A stretch of DNA of 64,000 nucleotides from CAZFZT01 sp964523675 (GCA_964523675.1 CAZFZT010000006.1:1-64000), one strand, 5' to 3'; positions 42,781 to 52,056 are shown, counted from the stretch's first letter. Numbers and translations are program-made. The notes: generated by a model from the sequence alone, not told the origin.

Positions 42781-42796
42781 TGTTCCACGTGGAACC
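42781..42796. promoter_or_regulatory. parS site 2
   Basis: TGTTCCACGTGGAACC keeps the whole 14-bp GTTCCACGTGGAAC core with one change at the outermost base. Centre-to-centre distance from the first site is 39 bp. Both sites lie between the kinase and parB genes, so ParB may repress its own promoter. Confidence 0.9.
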
Positions 42797-42869
42797 TGCC
42801 GCCTGGTCGAACTCATGCCAGGCCGCGATCTGGCACAATCGTTCGATTTATGTCATCATGGAGCGCATC

Positions 42870-43898
42870 ATGACGAAAGCATCCTCATCAAACGCCTCAA
42901 ACGTCGGGCGTCGGCGACTCGGCCGCGGCCTGAGCAGTCTCCTCGGAACCCCTGTCAAGGTGGATCCGCCCGTCGTTGACGGGCCGGACCACGCCTCAGG
43001 CACATCCATATCACCCGCACAACCGCCCGACCCTCAGGATGCCGCCTCGGATCCCGGCCAAGGTGGCAAGGATCGAAACCAAGGCGACGGCATAACGATG
43101 GTTGCCATTGAACGCGTTGTGCCCAACGCCTTTCAGCCCCGCCGATCGTTTGACGAAGCCGCTCTCGACACGCTGGCCGCCTCAATCCGAGAGGCAGGGA
43201 TGATGCAGCCGGTCGTATTGAGGCCGAGCAAGCCGGGTACCGAGGAGGAGTACGAGCTGATCGCAGGTGAACGGCGATGGCGCGCAGCTCAGCGGGTGGG
43301 ATTGACTCGCATTCCAGCGGTCATTCGCGCGGTGAATGATCAGACGGCTGCGCAATGGGCACTCATCGAGAATATCCAACGAGAGGATCTGAACGCTGTC
43401 GAACGAGCCCAGGCGTTTCGACGTTTGGCGGATGAGTTCTCGCTAACGCACCAGCAGATCGCAGAACGCGTCGGCCTCGACCGCACCAGCGTGACAAACC
43501 ATCTTCGGTTGCTGGAACTCGATCCTGCGATTCTCGATCTGCTCGCGGCAGGGGCGCTGGGCATGGGACATGGACGCGCGTTATTAGTAATCACTAACTC
43601 CTCCCGCCGCGCGCATCTGGCGCAAGCCGCCGCTCGCGAAGGCTGGTCGGTGCGCGAACTTGAGCGGCGGGTCCGCGCGGAAACAGGCGGCACAGCAGGA
43701 GAACCGCCGACGCCGTCAAAGCACATGCCCGCGCACATCGCGGATCTTCAGCGACGACTTGCAGAATACCTCGGTTCAAAGGTGACGATCCAACCTGGCG
43801 CCAGAAAAGGTTCCGGCAAGATCACGATCGAATTCTTTACGCTGGATGAGTTCGAAGGATTGCTGGATCGTCTCGGCTTTGATCCTGCGCGAGAGTGA
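42870..43898 (+). CDS. parB: Chromosome-partitioning protein ParB
   Basis: A 342-residue CTP-switch clamp that binds parS. The N-terminal motif RRRLGRGLSSLLG is that which contacts ParA. The CTP pocket shows GERRWRAA and ENIQREDLN; the helix-turn-helix that reads parS is LTHQQIAERVGLDRTSVTNHLRLL; the C-terminal dimer domain ends FTLDEFEGLLDRLGFD. I choose the ATG at 42870, with GGAG six bases before it; the frame continues upstream through both parS sites, which gives the tell-tale but spurious peptides MFHVEH and MFHVEP. No parA gene is present in the window, although the two are usually adjacent. Confidence 0.96.
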   Translation: MTKASSSNASNVGRRRLGRGLSSLLGTPVKVDPPVVDGPDHASGTSISPAQPPDPQDAASDPGQGGKDRNQGDGITMVAIERVVPNAFQPRRSFDEAALDTLAASIREAGMMQPVVLRPSKPGTEEEYELIAGERRWRAAQRVGLTRIPAVIRAVNDQTAAQWALIENIQREDLNAVERAQAFRRLADEFSLTHQQIAERVGLDRTSVTNHLRLLELDPAILDLLAAGALGMGHGRALLVITNSSRRAHLAQAAAREGWSVRELERRVRAETGGTAGEPPTPSKHMPAHIADLQRRLAEYLGSKVTIQPGARKGSGKITIEFFTLDEFEGLLDRLGFDPARE

Positions 43899-44179
43899 GT
43901 GGGGGAGGGAAGCGTCGTCGTCTTCCGACCAGGTGCGAGCAGTGCGGTGAATATAAGTTACCTCGCGCTTCAGGCGCAGCTGGAGGAAATATCGCGCCGA
44001 GTTTGCGCATCGGTACATTTCCCGGAACCTCGACCAGATGATTCACCGCGGCGTCTGAAGGTTTTGAGATAGCTTCTAATATGTCTTCCACTTGCGGAGC
44101 CGCATGAACGTCCCTAATATCGCGGATCGTTCTTCAATGACCGGGGTTCTCTTTCAACTTCATTTAAGGATTGGAACAC

Positions 44180-44704
44180 ATGCCCAGAAAGAAGAAGACC
44201 CGTCGCCGCGCCACTGCGAAGAAAGCCGGCCGCCCCAGCAGACTGGCGAGTGCATCGCTCGCCGACCTGCGCGCGGAGCTTGAACGCCGGCAAAGCGCGT
44301 TGCAAGCGCGGCGTGACGAGCTCGTTGCTGAACTTGAAGAGATCGATCGCGAAATGGGCTCCGTCGGAACGCCGGTGCGGCGAGGACCAGGAAGGCCGCC
44401 CAAGTCGGCGACTGCAACAGGACGGCGTCCCGGCAGGCCGGCTGGGAAGCGCGGTCCCGGACGTCCTTCAAAGAAGGTCGGCAGGCCGCGCGGTCGCCGT
44501 GCTGGCGGAGGCGCGAGTCTTGTCGAGTCGCTGCACAAGGTTCTCCAGGGTCGCACCATGTCGGTGACGGAAGTCACAGATGCCGTGCAGAAGGCGGGCT
44601 ATAAGACCAGCAGCGCGAACTTCAGGACAATTGTCAATCAAGCGCTCACCGCGAATCCAAACAAGTTCAGGAAAGTCGCCCGAGGCCAATACACCTCCAA
44701 GTGA
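44180..44704 (+). CDS. AT-hook and HTH (HARE-type) DNA-binding protein
   Basis: A 174-residue very basic protein. A Lys/Arg-rich start (PRKKKTRRRATAKKAGRPSR) and a short coiled coil (about 28-60, AELERRQSALQARRDELVAE) lead to four AT-hook cores of the GRP type (GPGRPPK, RPGRPAG, GPGRPSK, VGRPRG; about 72-108). The C-terminal 60 residues (SLVESLHKVLQGRTMSVTEV to VARGQYTSK) look like the HARE-HTH winged helix. It is probably a nucleoid-associated or regulatory protein. The ATG at 44180 follows AAGGA. A clear terminator ends the unit, so it is single. Confidence 0.78.
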   Translation: MPRKKKTRRRATAKKAGRPSRLASASLADLRAELERRQSALQARRDELVAELEEIDREMGSVGTPVRRGPGRPPKSATATGRRPGRPAGKRGPGRPSKKVGRPRGRRAGGGASLVESLHKVLQGRTMSVTEVTDAVQKAGYKTSSANFRTIVNQALTANPNKFRKVARGQYTSK

Positions 44705-44731
44705 TTCGTTTTCCGATCTTGAATCGCGCAA

Positions 44732-44768
44732 CCCGCCAAATGCTCCTCGCGTGCGGCGGGTATTTTTT
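44732..44768 (+). terminator. Intrinsic terminator after the AT-hook gene
   Basis: CCCGCC (44732-44737) pairs with GGCGGG (44755-44760) and is followed by ATTTTTT. The 17-base loop can pair further in part. It lies 28 bp after the stop codon and separates the gene from the flagellar cluster. Confidence 0.7.
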
Positions 44769-44805
44769 GCGCATTCGATGGCGGCGAACGCGCGTGAACT
44801 GCGCG

Positions 44806-44813
44806 GCCGATAA
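44806..44813 (+). promoter_or_regulatory. Candidate flagellar sigma-28 -10 element
   Basis: GCCGATAA matches the FliA-type -10 box exactly and stands 137 bp before the small gene that leads the fliD cluster; a near copy, GCCGATAT, follows at 44854-44861. No TAAA-like -35 element is found at the expected distance, so the call is weak. Confidence 0.3.
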
Positions 44814-44950
44814 CCTCGCCGTAACACGCTGCATCCAGCCACGCCGGAAATCAGCCGATATCTCCAGCGAATGTTTCCGCGCTCACGGTGCGCGGTTTGC
44901 ATCTGCGCAGTGATGCCGCCCACAAATGCCGCGGCAATCTGGAGGTTTCC

Positions 44951-45145
44951 ATGATGAACCCGGACGTGAGCCAGCTCCAACCGATCGGTCCCATGTCCTC
45001 TGACATGCATGAGCAGCATGTGAGAGAGGCGAAACAGCGCTTTCAGCGCGTGCTTGCATCCTGGGCATCAGATCTGCTCATCCTTCGAAGCCGTGGCATG
45101 CGCGATGTTGTCTGGAACTCTGCAGCGCATCGCGAAGCCGCATGA
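44951..45145 (+). CDS. Small unknown protein leading the fliD cluster
   Basis: A 64-residue product with a strong ribosome binding site (GGAGG five bases before the ATG). The sequence is amphipathic and helical (EQHVREAKQRFQRVLASWAS), followed by LLILRSRGMRDVVWNSAAH. There is no signal or membrane segment. It is 41 bp ahead of fliD in the same direction, so a flagellar role, perhaps as a chaperone or regulator, is plausible but unproven. I recognise no family. Confidence 0.6.
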   Translation: MMNPDVSQLQPIGPMSSDMHEQHVREAKQRFQRVLASWASDLLILRSRGMRDVVWNSAAHREAA

Positions 45146-45186
45146 CCTGCGACATCGCAAAGTGATCTCCTCGATTCGAGCAAAAG

Positions 45187-48100
45187 ATGGGAACAATCAC
45201 CACTGGCATCGGACTCATGAGCGGCATTGACACCGCGGCACTGATCGATGCGCTCATCACTTTAGAATCAGGCAGCAAGAACAAACTTCAGAACAGGATC
45301 ATCACCCTGCAATCTCAGCAGGCGGCGATGATCGACATCAACGCGAAGCTGCTGAGTTTCAAGAACATTGCGAAGAGTCTCAAGTCGCAATCGATCTTCC
45401 AAAGCGCGCAAGCGACGAGCAGCAATGAGTCCGTCTTCACTGCGTTTGCCACCAGTCAGGCGCAGCCGGGCTCCTTCTCCTTCACCATTAAACAACTCGC
45501 TGCGTTCTCGCAGAAACTGAGCAAGGGCTTCGCTGACGCAAACACCACACCGGTCGGCCTCGACTTTCTCAGCTTCAACTTCGGCAAGGGAAATATCGAT
45601 CGCGACCGACTTCTCTCAGAGCTCAACGGCGGCCAGGGGGTCGCTGCAGGCAAGATCACCATTACGGACAAGGCTGGCGCGACCGCAACGATCGACCTCA
45701 CGGATGTTACGACACTCGGTGAGGCAATCGATCGAATCAACTTGAACAGTCAGGTCGCCGTGCAGGCGCGAATCGACGGCGACCGCCTCGCTATTGATGA
45801 TCTCTCCGGCGGAGCAGGCACACTTTCAGTCGCAAGCGTCGGCTCGGCAAGCACCGCTGCTGATCTCGGCATCGCCGGCTCCACCGGCGGCTCGTCACTC
45901 ACCGGCTCGATCATCAACACGCTCGGCGCCTCAAGTTCGCTTGCCTCGCTCAACGACGGCTTGGGCGTCCTCATTCAGAACAACGTGCCTGATCTGCAAA
46001 TCACCGCACGTGACGGCACCACCCATAACATCGACCTTGGCCAAGTCAACTCGCCGATCACGGCGGACACGCTGCTTTCAGAACTCGCCGGCGGCGAGGG
46101 CATTACGCTCTCGTCAGACAACGACAATCCGGACATGAAGTTTGTCGCCCGTGACGGGACGGAGTATGAGGTCAATCTCACCGGCGTCACGACGGTGGGG
46201 GGGCTCATCAGCCGAATCGCGCAGGAAACCTACAACGAGGATGCTGATCAGTCACATATTCAGTTGAGCATCGCTCCCGATGGTAAGCGCCTGATCGTCT
46301 CCGATACCATCAGCGGGGCTGGACCACTTCAGGTTCTTGGAGCGGGGACGAATGGCACAGCCACAGCAAATGATCTTGGCATCCTCAACGAAGCCGGCGC
46401 CAACGATGATTCGTTCACCGGAAGCATCATTCCAAACACCATCAGCATCCCGGCTGCGACCACGATCGGTCAGGTGATCGAGCGCATCACCGAGCAGACC
46501 GGCGGCAAAGTGATCGCCTCAATCGGTGACGATGGGGTCTCCATCAAACTTACTGATTCAACCGGGGACACCGCCAGCAACCTCATCGTTAAAGCGACGG
46601 CAGGCAACACCAATGCAGCGGCCGCTCTCGGTCTTCTCACCGACGAGCTTGGCGTTGCGACAGATGCAATCAACGGGCAGCGCCTGGTGGCGCATCTGGG
46701 TTCAGTCCTCACGCGCAATCTCAATGGCGGCGCAGGTCTCGACGGCGCCTCATCGCTGACCCTGACCGACCGCGCTGGAAACAGCGTCATGATCGCAGGC
46801 CTCGACGCCTTCGATTCACTCAGCCAGATCATCGAACACGTCAATACCGAAGCGGCCGGCGCAGGAGTGGCCATCACCGCCTCGCTGAATCCGTCCGGCA
46901 CCGGGCTGTTGATGACCGATACCTCAGGTGGAGGCGCATCAAATCTGAAAGTCGAAGGCGATGCCGCCGCGGCGCTTGGCATTGAGGCCGATGTCGCAAC
47001 CAACTCCATCAGCGGATCAAACCTCAGTCTCAAGTACATCGGCGTCGCGACCAAGCTCAGCAACCTCAATTACGGCAAGGGCATCGGGCAGGGAAGCTTC
47101 AAGATCACAGACGGCTTCGGCAAGACCGCCACGTTCAACATCAATGCCAATCAAAAAACATTGGCGGATGTCGTTCAAGTGATCAACGCCCAGGCCGGCG
47201 GCGCCAGCGGCCTTGCCATTCGAGCCCGGCTCAACGATACCGGCACCGGACTGCTCATTGAATCCGACCTTTCCGACCAGCCGCCCGGCGCAACGCCGTT
47301 CGTCGCTCTCAAAGTTCAAAGCGTCAGCGGCACCACCGCTAAGGATCTTGGCATCCTGGGGCAATCGTCTTCCGTCGAGGACGCCTTCATCGACGGCTCG
47401 TACACCAGGACGATCGACCTCGATCCATCCGATTCACTCAACAAGGTGGCGCAGAAAATCAACGCAGCGGGGATTCCGCTTACCGCATCTGTCATCAACA
47501 GCGGTTCCGGCGCGAATCCATACCGCTTGAACTTCACGAGCGCGGTCGGAGGTGCGATGGGGGAGATCATCATCGACTCAGGCGGCGTCGATCTTGGGCT
47601 AACCACCCTCTCAAAGGCGCAGGACGCGAAAGTCTTCTTCGGATCACCCGATTCCGGCGGCTTCCTCGTCACGAGCCAGACGAACCAGATCAAGAACGTA
47701 CTCGACGGCGTGACGATTGACCTGCATTCTGTCAGCGCCGATCCCGTCACCGTCACTGTGAGCAAGAACACCGAGTCGATCACCGCAGCGCTCGGCCAAT
47801 TCGTTGCTGCATTCAATGAGGTCATCAAGAGCATCGATCAGCACGACTATTACGATCTGGAAAAAGAGGAGCGGGGCGTGCTGCTGGGCAATCCGACAAC
47901 GTCGCGCGTGCGCACCGCACTGATCCGCGCGGTGCGCCAGCAGGCAGAGAACGTTGACACGCAATACCAGTTCCTTCGCGAGGTCGGGATATCAATCGGA
48001 AGCGGCGGCGAGCTGGAGTTCGACGAAGAGAAGTTCACCGCTGCGTACGAAAGTGATCCGGCTGCTGTGGAGAACCTCTTCAGCGCACTCGAAACGGTTA

Positions 48101-48438
48101 CGCAGACAGAGCAGGAGATCTCCCCAGGCATCACGGTGCAATCGTCGTCAACGCAATCGCTGATGCGCGGTTTCGGAGCGATCTTCGATGATCTCCTCGA
48201 TGGGCTCACCAATCCGGTTGACGGCACGCTCACCCGTGCCGATCAGAATTTCAAAGATCAGATCGCCTTGGTGAATACCCGCATCGCAGCGTTCGAGGAG
48301 CGATTGGACGCCAAGCGCCTGCGCCTGGAGCGGCAATTTACCGCCATGGAAATGGCGCTTTCATCATTACAAGGGCAAGGCAATGCGCTGGCCTCGCTTG
48401 CATCGAGTGTACAGATGCTGAGTCAGATGCGGCGTTGA
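45187..48438 (+). CDS. fliD: Flagellar filament cap protein FliD, very large
   Basis: Flagellar cap that helps flagellin fold at the filament tip. The N-terminus (TTGIGLMSGIDTAALIDALI) and the C-terminal coiled coil (RIAAFEERLDAKRLRLERQF; FTAMEMALSSLQGQGNALAS) are the family signatures. At 1083 residues it is about twice the usual length. The extra size comes from a chain of five to six modules of the flagellin-hook IN type, at about 145-215, 255-345, 415-470, 510-600 and 625-710, each with the pattern ITDxxGxxxxIxL...TLxxxIxxIN. fliS follows 42 bp after the stop. Confidence 0.92.
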   Translation: MGTITTGIGLMSGIDTAALIDALITLESGSKNKLQNRIITLQSQQAAMIDINAKLLSFKNIAKSLKSQSIFQSAQATSSNESVFTAFATSQAQPGSFSFTIKQLAAFSQKLSKGFADANTTPVGLDFLSFNFGKGNIDRDRLLSELNGGQGVAAGKITITDKAGATATIDLTDVTTLGEAIDRINLNSQVAVQARIDGDRLAIDDLSGGAGTLSVASVGSASTAADLGIAGSTGGSSLTGSIINTLGASSSLASLNDGLGVLIQNNVPDLQITARDGTTHNIDLGQVNSPITADTLLSELAGGEGITLSSDNDNPDMKFVARDGTEYEVNLTGVTTVGGLISRIAQETYNEDADQSHIQLSIAPDGKRLIVSDTISGAGPLQVLGAGTNGTATANDLGILNEAGANDDSFTGSIIPNTISIPAATTIGQVIERITEQTGGKVIASIGDDGVSIKLTDSTGDTASNLIVKATAGNTNAAAALGLLTDELGVATDAINGQRLVAHLGSVLTRNLNGGAGLDGASSLTLTDRAGNSVMIAGLDAFDSLSQIIEHVNTEAAGAGVAITASLNPSGTGLLMTDTSGGGASNLKVEGDAAAALGIEADVATNSISGSNLSLKYIGVATKLSNLNYGKGIGQGSFKITDGFGKTATFNINANQKTLADVVQVINAQAGGASGLAIRARLNDTGTGLLIESDLSDQPPGATPFVALKVQSVSGTTAKDLGILGQSSSVEDAFIDGSYTRTIDLDPSDSLNKVAQKINAAGIPLTASVINSGSGANPYRLNFTSAVGGAMGEIIIDSGGVDLGLTTLSKAQDAKVFFGSPDSGGFLVTSQTNQIKNVLDGVTIDLHSVSADPVTVTVSKNTESITAALGQFVAAFNEVIKSIDQHDYYDLEKEERGVLLGNPTTSRVRTALIRAVRQQAENVDTQYQFLREVGISIGSGGELEFDEEKFTAAYESDPAAVENLFSALETVTQTEQEISPGITVQSSSTQSLMRGFGAIFDDLLDGLTNPVDGTLTRADQNFKDQIALVNTRIAAFEERLDAKRLRLERQFTAMEMALSSLQGQGNALASLASSVQMLSQMRR

Positions 48439-48480
48439 TCTGTCTCATGTCTCACGGCATCTCGCCCGATAAAGCTCTGC

Positions 48481-48972
48481 ATGAGCACCGCCAAGCCGAA
48501 GAACCCTTACTTGCGTACCCAGGTGATGACCGCCGGGCCGGGTGAACTGCGCCTGATGCTTCTGGATGGCGCGATCCGCTTTGCCGAGCAAGCTAAGCAT
48601 GCTGTCGCCGCGAAGGACTTTGAAGCCGCGTACAACGGCTTTGTTCGCGCGCAGGACATCATCATGGAGCTTTTGGGCGCTCTGAGTCCGGAACAAGATC
48701 CGGAACTCTACAAGCGGCTTTCGGGGCTTTATACCTACATCTACCAGCGACTGGTTAGCGCCAGCAGCGAGCGCGAACCTTCGCTCGTCGATGAAGCGAT
48801 TCAGCTGTTGCAGTATGAACGCGAAACATGGTCGCTGGTTCTCAGCAAGCTCGCCTCCGAGAACAAGCGCGCGGGCGCTCTCGAGGCCGTGCCCGAAGAA
48901 GCTCCTGCCACGGCAGTGCCCGATGAACGCGCCAGCCGCCTCGTCGGCGGGCGGGTCAGCGTCAGCGGCTGA
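48481..48972 (+). CDS. fliS: Flagellar export chaperone FliS
   Basis: Cytosolic chaperone of flagellin, 163 residues. The N-terminus NPYLRTQVMTAGPGELRLMLLDGAIRF is, in part, the family hallmark, and the helical bundle continues with LGALSPEQDPELYKRLSGLYTYI. The last 40 residues (about 124-163) are a variable Ala/Glu-rich tail. It is the expected partner of fliD. No flagellin gene is in the window. Convergent with gmd, 16 bp between stops. Confidence 0.92.
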   Translation: MSTAKPKNPYLRTQVMTAGPGELRLMLLDGAIRFAEQAKHAVAAKDFEAAYNGFVRAQDIIMELLGALSPEQDPELYKRLSGLYTYIYQRLVSASSEREPSLVDEAIQLLQYERETWSLVLSKLASENKRAGALEAVPEEAPATAVPDERASRLVGGRVSVSG

Positions 48973-48988
48973 ACCAAGAAGAAGCCCA

Positions 48989-50038
48989 TCAATGATCGTG
49001 ACCCGACCACGGCGGCAGGTCGTGGCCGGCGTCGCGCAGCGTCTTCTCACGGCGGGCGAGCTCCATGTCCGCTTCGACCATCATTCGGATGAGATCTTCG
49101 ATGCTCGTGGTCGGCTCCCAGCCCAGAACGCGCTTCGCCTTCGATGCATCGCCCTGCAACCGATGAACTTCCGCCGGCCTGAAGTAGCGCGGGTCCACTT
49201 CGACATACTTACGCCAGTCAAGATCAGCGAAGGCGAAGGCAAGTGTGGCGAAATCTCGCACCGACATCATGCGACCTGTGGCTATCACATAGTCATCCGG
49301 CTGATCCTGCTGAAGCATCATCCACATCGCTCGGACATAATCTCCGGCAAAGCCCCAGTCACGCTGCGCATCAAGGTTGCCGAGGTAGAGGCGATCCTGA
49401 AGATCAAGTTTGATTCGACCGACCGCGCGAGTGATCTTGCGCGTGACGAATGTCTCGCCACGCCGAGGCGACTCGTGATTGAACTGGATTCCGCACGAGC
49501 AGTGCATGCCGTATGCCTCGCGATAGTTCACCGTCGCCCAGTGAGCGTACAGCTTGCTGCAGGCATAAGGCGAGCGCGGCTGAAATGGCGTTGACTCGGT
49601 TTGTGGAAACACCGGTGCGTGTCCGAACATCTCTGATGTACTGGCCTGGTAGAAACGCACGCGTTTGCCTTCGATCTGTTCATAATCGCGCACCGCTTCC
49701 AGCAGGCGGATTGTTCCCATGGCGACAATGTCCGTCGTGTAGACCGGAAGATCGAAGCTCACGCGCACATGACTTTGCGCAGCGAGGTTGTAGACCTCGT
49801 CGGGTTTGACGTCACGCAGCAGGTTGCCAAGCGCGCCTGCGTCGGCCAGATCGCCGAAGTGAAGCAATAGTCTGACGTTCTTTTCATGAGGATCCCGATA
49901 GAGATGGTCGATCCTGCGCGTGTTGAAGTTCGACGCACGGCGGATGATGCCATGCACCTCGTAGCCCTTCTCAAGAAGGAACTCCGCAAGGTATGAACCG
50001 TCCTGGCCGGTGATGCCTGTGATCAACGCGCGGGGCAT
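48989..50038 (-). CDS. gmd: GDP-mannose 4,6-dehydratase
   Basis: NADP-dependent short-chain dehydrogenase that makes GDP-4-keto-6-deoxymannose, the precursor of fucose, rhamnose-D and related sugars for surface glycans. The 349-residue product opens with the Rossmann loop TGITGQDGSYLAEFLLEKGY, has STSEMFG and the catalytic YACSK (SPYACSKLYAHW), followed by NHESPRRGETFVTRKI. Start at the ATG at 50038; the frame is open further up but overlaps the 3' side of prfA. No fucose synthase is next to it. Confidence 0.95.
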   Translation of the reverse strand: MPRALITGITGQDGSYLAEFLLEKGYEVHGIIRRASNFNTRRIDHLYRDPHEKNVRLLLHFGDLADAGALGNLLRDVKPDEVYNLAAQSHVRVSFDLPVYTTDIVAMGTIRLLEAVRDYEQIEGKRVRFYQASTSEMFGHAPVFPQTESTPFQPRSPYACSKLYAHWATVNYREAYGMHCSCGIQFNHESPRRGETFVTRKITRAVGRIKLDLQDRLYLGNLDAQRDWGFAGDYVRAMWMMLQQDQPDDYVIATGRMMSVRDFATLAFAFADLDWRKYVEVDPRYFRPAEVHRLQGDASKAKRVLGWEPTTSIEDLIRMMVEADMELARREKTLRDAGHDLPPWSGHDH

Positions 50039-50166
50039 GGCTACAGCGTAGCATGGAAGCCGACGCCAGATGGACGCCGATCGGACCGCCGCCGAGGACG
50101 CGACGAGCCCGCACGGCAAAGCGCTTTCGCCTCTGCCCACTCGGCGATCTGTAGGGCGCACCAGAC

Positions 50167-51249
50167 TTAGAGCGATGCCAATCGCTGGGCTGTATCGCGT
50201 TCGATGAGCGCGTCGATCAACTGTTGCAGATTGCCCGCCATGATCTCGCCCAAGTTGTAGCTTTCCCCGATGCGATGATCGACGACGATGTTCTCCTTCC
50301 ACCGGTAGGTTCGCACTTTTTCAGCCCGGCTGCCCCGGCCGATCATCGCGTTGCGCGTCTCGGCCCGCTGCGCATCGCGCTCCGCTTTCTGCTTTTCATA
50401 CAACCTTGCCCGCAGCAGCCGCCATGCCTTCTCGCGGTTCTGCGTCTGACTCTTTGTCTCCTGCATGCGGACTTCAATGCCGGTGGGTTGGTGAATCAAG
50501 TGAACGGCCGTGGCGACTTTGTTGACGTTCTGGCCCCCCGGGCCCTGCGCTGTTGTGATGCTCTCCTTCACATCGTTTGGATCCAGATCAACTTCAACCT
50601 CCTCGGGCTCGGGAAGGACGGCAATGGTGGCGGTTGAGGTGTGCACGCGGCCTTGCGCTTCAGTTGCCGGCACGCGCTTGACCTGATGCGTCCCGCCTTC
50701 ATAACCCAGGTGCGCCCAAACGCCTTCGCCGGAGACGTTGAGGACAGCATGCTTGAATCCCCCCATCTCCGCAGGTGACGCCTGGAGCATCTCAACTGAC
50801 CACTTCTTCTGTGCTGCAAACCGCTCGTACATCTCCACCAGATCTCCCGCCCAAATGGCTGCCTCATCGCCGCCCACACCTGCGCGAACTTCCACAATCA
50901 CCGAACCGACCGCCAGGTCATCCGCCGTCACTAACTGCTTCTGAATGCGCTGCATGAATTCGTCAGCACGCTCCTCAAGGACCGGCAGTTCCTCCCGCGC
51001 CAGTGCAATGAGATCCGGCTCACCGCCCTCCGCAATCACCGACTGCATCTCCTGGATCTGCCGCTCAGCGTCGCGGTACTTGCGATAGAGTTCGACGAGG
51101 CGTTCCAACGAAGCCCGACGAATCGAGAGCGTGCGCACCTTGCGGTGGTCAGCGAGAACCGCAGGGTCAAGCAGTTCCCGGCCGAGGGACTCGTACTGCG
51201 CATCGATCTCGTCGAGCTTGCGAATAAGATTGGAGGTGGCGGCGGTCAT
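50167..51249 (-). CDS. prfA: Peptide chain release factor 1
   Basis: Recognises UAA and UAG stop codons and releases the finished protein, 360 residues. The catalytic GGQ lies in TAQGPGGQNVNKVATAV and the RF1 codon-reading loop is RVPATEAQGRVHTSTAT (P-A-T type). Start at the ATG at 51249. Length is normal. prmC, often next in line, is absent here. Confidence 0.96.
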   Translation of the reverse strand: MTAATSNLIRKLDEIDAQYESLGRELLDPAVLADHRKVRTLSIRRASLERLVELYRKYRDAERQIQEMQSVIAEGGEPDLIALAREELPVLEERADEFMQRIQKQLVTADDLAVGSVIVEVRAGVGGDEAAIWAGDLVEMYERFAAQKKWSVEMLQASPAEMGGFKHAVLNVSGEGVWAHLGYEGGTHQVKRVPATEAQGRVHTSTATIAVLPEPEEVEVDLDPNDVKESITTAQGPGGQNVNKVATAVHLIHQPTGIEVRMQETKSQTQNREKAWRLLRARLYEKQKAERDAQRAETRNAMIGRGSRAEKVRTYRWKENIVVDHRIGESYNLGEIMAGNLQQLIDALIERDTAQRLASL

Positions 51250-51375
51250 CGGAATGAGACGCTGAATCGGGGAGTATCCTATCGCGAAGTCTCCGCATTC
51301 AGCGCTCATCCGCACTTGCTTCAGTGCGGCATTGGGGAAACCATTTCGCGCCTAGCATTATGAAAGGAGAGCGCC

Positions 51376-52056
51376 ATGACTGAACAGACTCACGGAAATG
51401 AGCACAGCGAGCAGGCAGCGGGTGAAGCTGAACGCATCGCGACAACCGGCGAAAACGTACGAGAACGAATCCGCGAAGCCGTGACTCGTCTGATCCGCGA
51501 GCGTCGTCTTACGCTCGATGAGATGACAACGCTTGGTGGAAGCGTCCTCGACGGCGCGGTGGCAGGCGTGAGAGACCTGGCGCCGCAGGAGCGTGAGAGC
51601 GCGCTGCGCCAGGTCGTTGACGGACTGGCCGACGCATTCGAGCGCACCGCCAATGCGACGCGGCTTGCGATGCAGGAGAGCGCAGCGCGGGGGCAGGCGT
51701 TTACGCGTGAAGAAGTCGACAGAACCGTAAGCGACCTGCGCGAATTGCAAAAGCGCTTCGTCAATGTGCTCACGAGAGTGACGAATCAAGCAGCACGCCA
51801 ACTCGGCGATCAGGTTGAGTCGATCAACAGTCATATCCGCAGAACAGCTGAGAGCATTCAGCCGTCGATCGAATCTGCGCTTCGTGTGGCGATGGATCAT
51901 CCTGTGAAGCTAGCAGGGGAAACGGCAGCAGCAGGGGTCCGCGCGGTACCCAAGGCCGCCGGCTTGCTTCTGTCCGCAGTCGGCGGACTGTTGCAAGGCG
52001 CGGGTGATGCACTTGCCGGCTCGCGCCATGAAAGCGACCCCCCCGCGAAAGAGTAA
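51376..52056 (+). CDS. Unknown alpha-helical protein
   Basis: A 226-residue hydrophilic, Ala/Arg/Glu-rich protein with a good ribosome binding site (AGGAGAG before the ATG). Most of it is predicted amphipathic helix; there is a stretch RLIRERRLTLDEMTTLGGSV (about 38-57) and a moderately hydrophobic Gly/Ala-rich segment near the C-terminus (about 190-215, AAGLLLSAVGGLLQGAGDAL) that could contact a membrane. It reminds me of the DUF6781-like proteins, but I cannot confirm it. It stands alone, divergent from prfA. Confidence 0.6.
   Translation: MTEQTHGNEHSEQAAGEAERIATTGENVRERIREAVTRLIRERRLTLDEMTTLGGSVLDGAVAGVRDLAPQERESALRQVVDGLADAFERTANATRLAMQESAARGQAFTREEVDRTVSDLRELQKRFVNVLTRVTNQAARQLGDQVESINSHIRRTAESIQPSIESALRVAMDHPVKLAGETAAAGVRAVPKAAGLLLSAVGGLLQGAGDALAGSRHESDPPAKE

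Noticed and set aside
42657..42869. Extended N-terminus for ParB through the parS sites
   Set aside because: The frame is open but only encodes the parS palindromes (MFHVEH, MFHVEP); the ATG at 42870 has a proper ribosome binding site and begins at the ParA-contact region.
43837..44091. 84-codon minus-strand frame between parB and the AT-hook gene
   Set aside because: GTG start, no ribosome binding site, overlaps the end of parB and has codon use unlike the neighbours; not called as a gene. The 281-bp gap shows nothing else.
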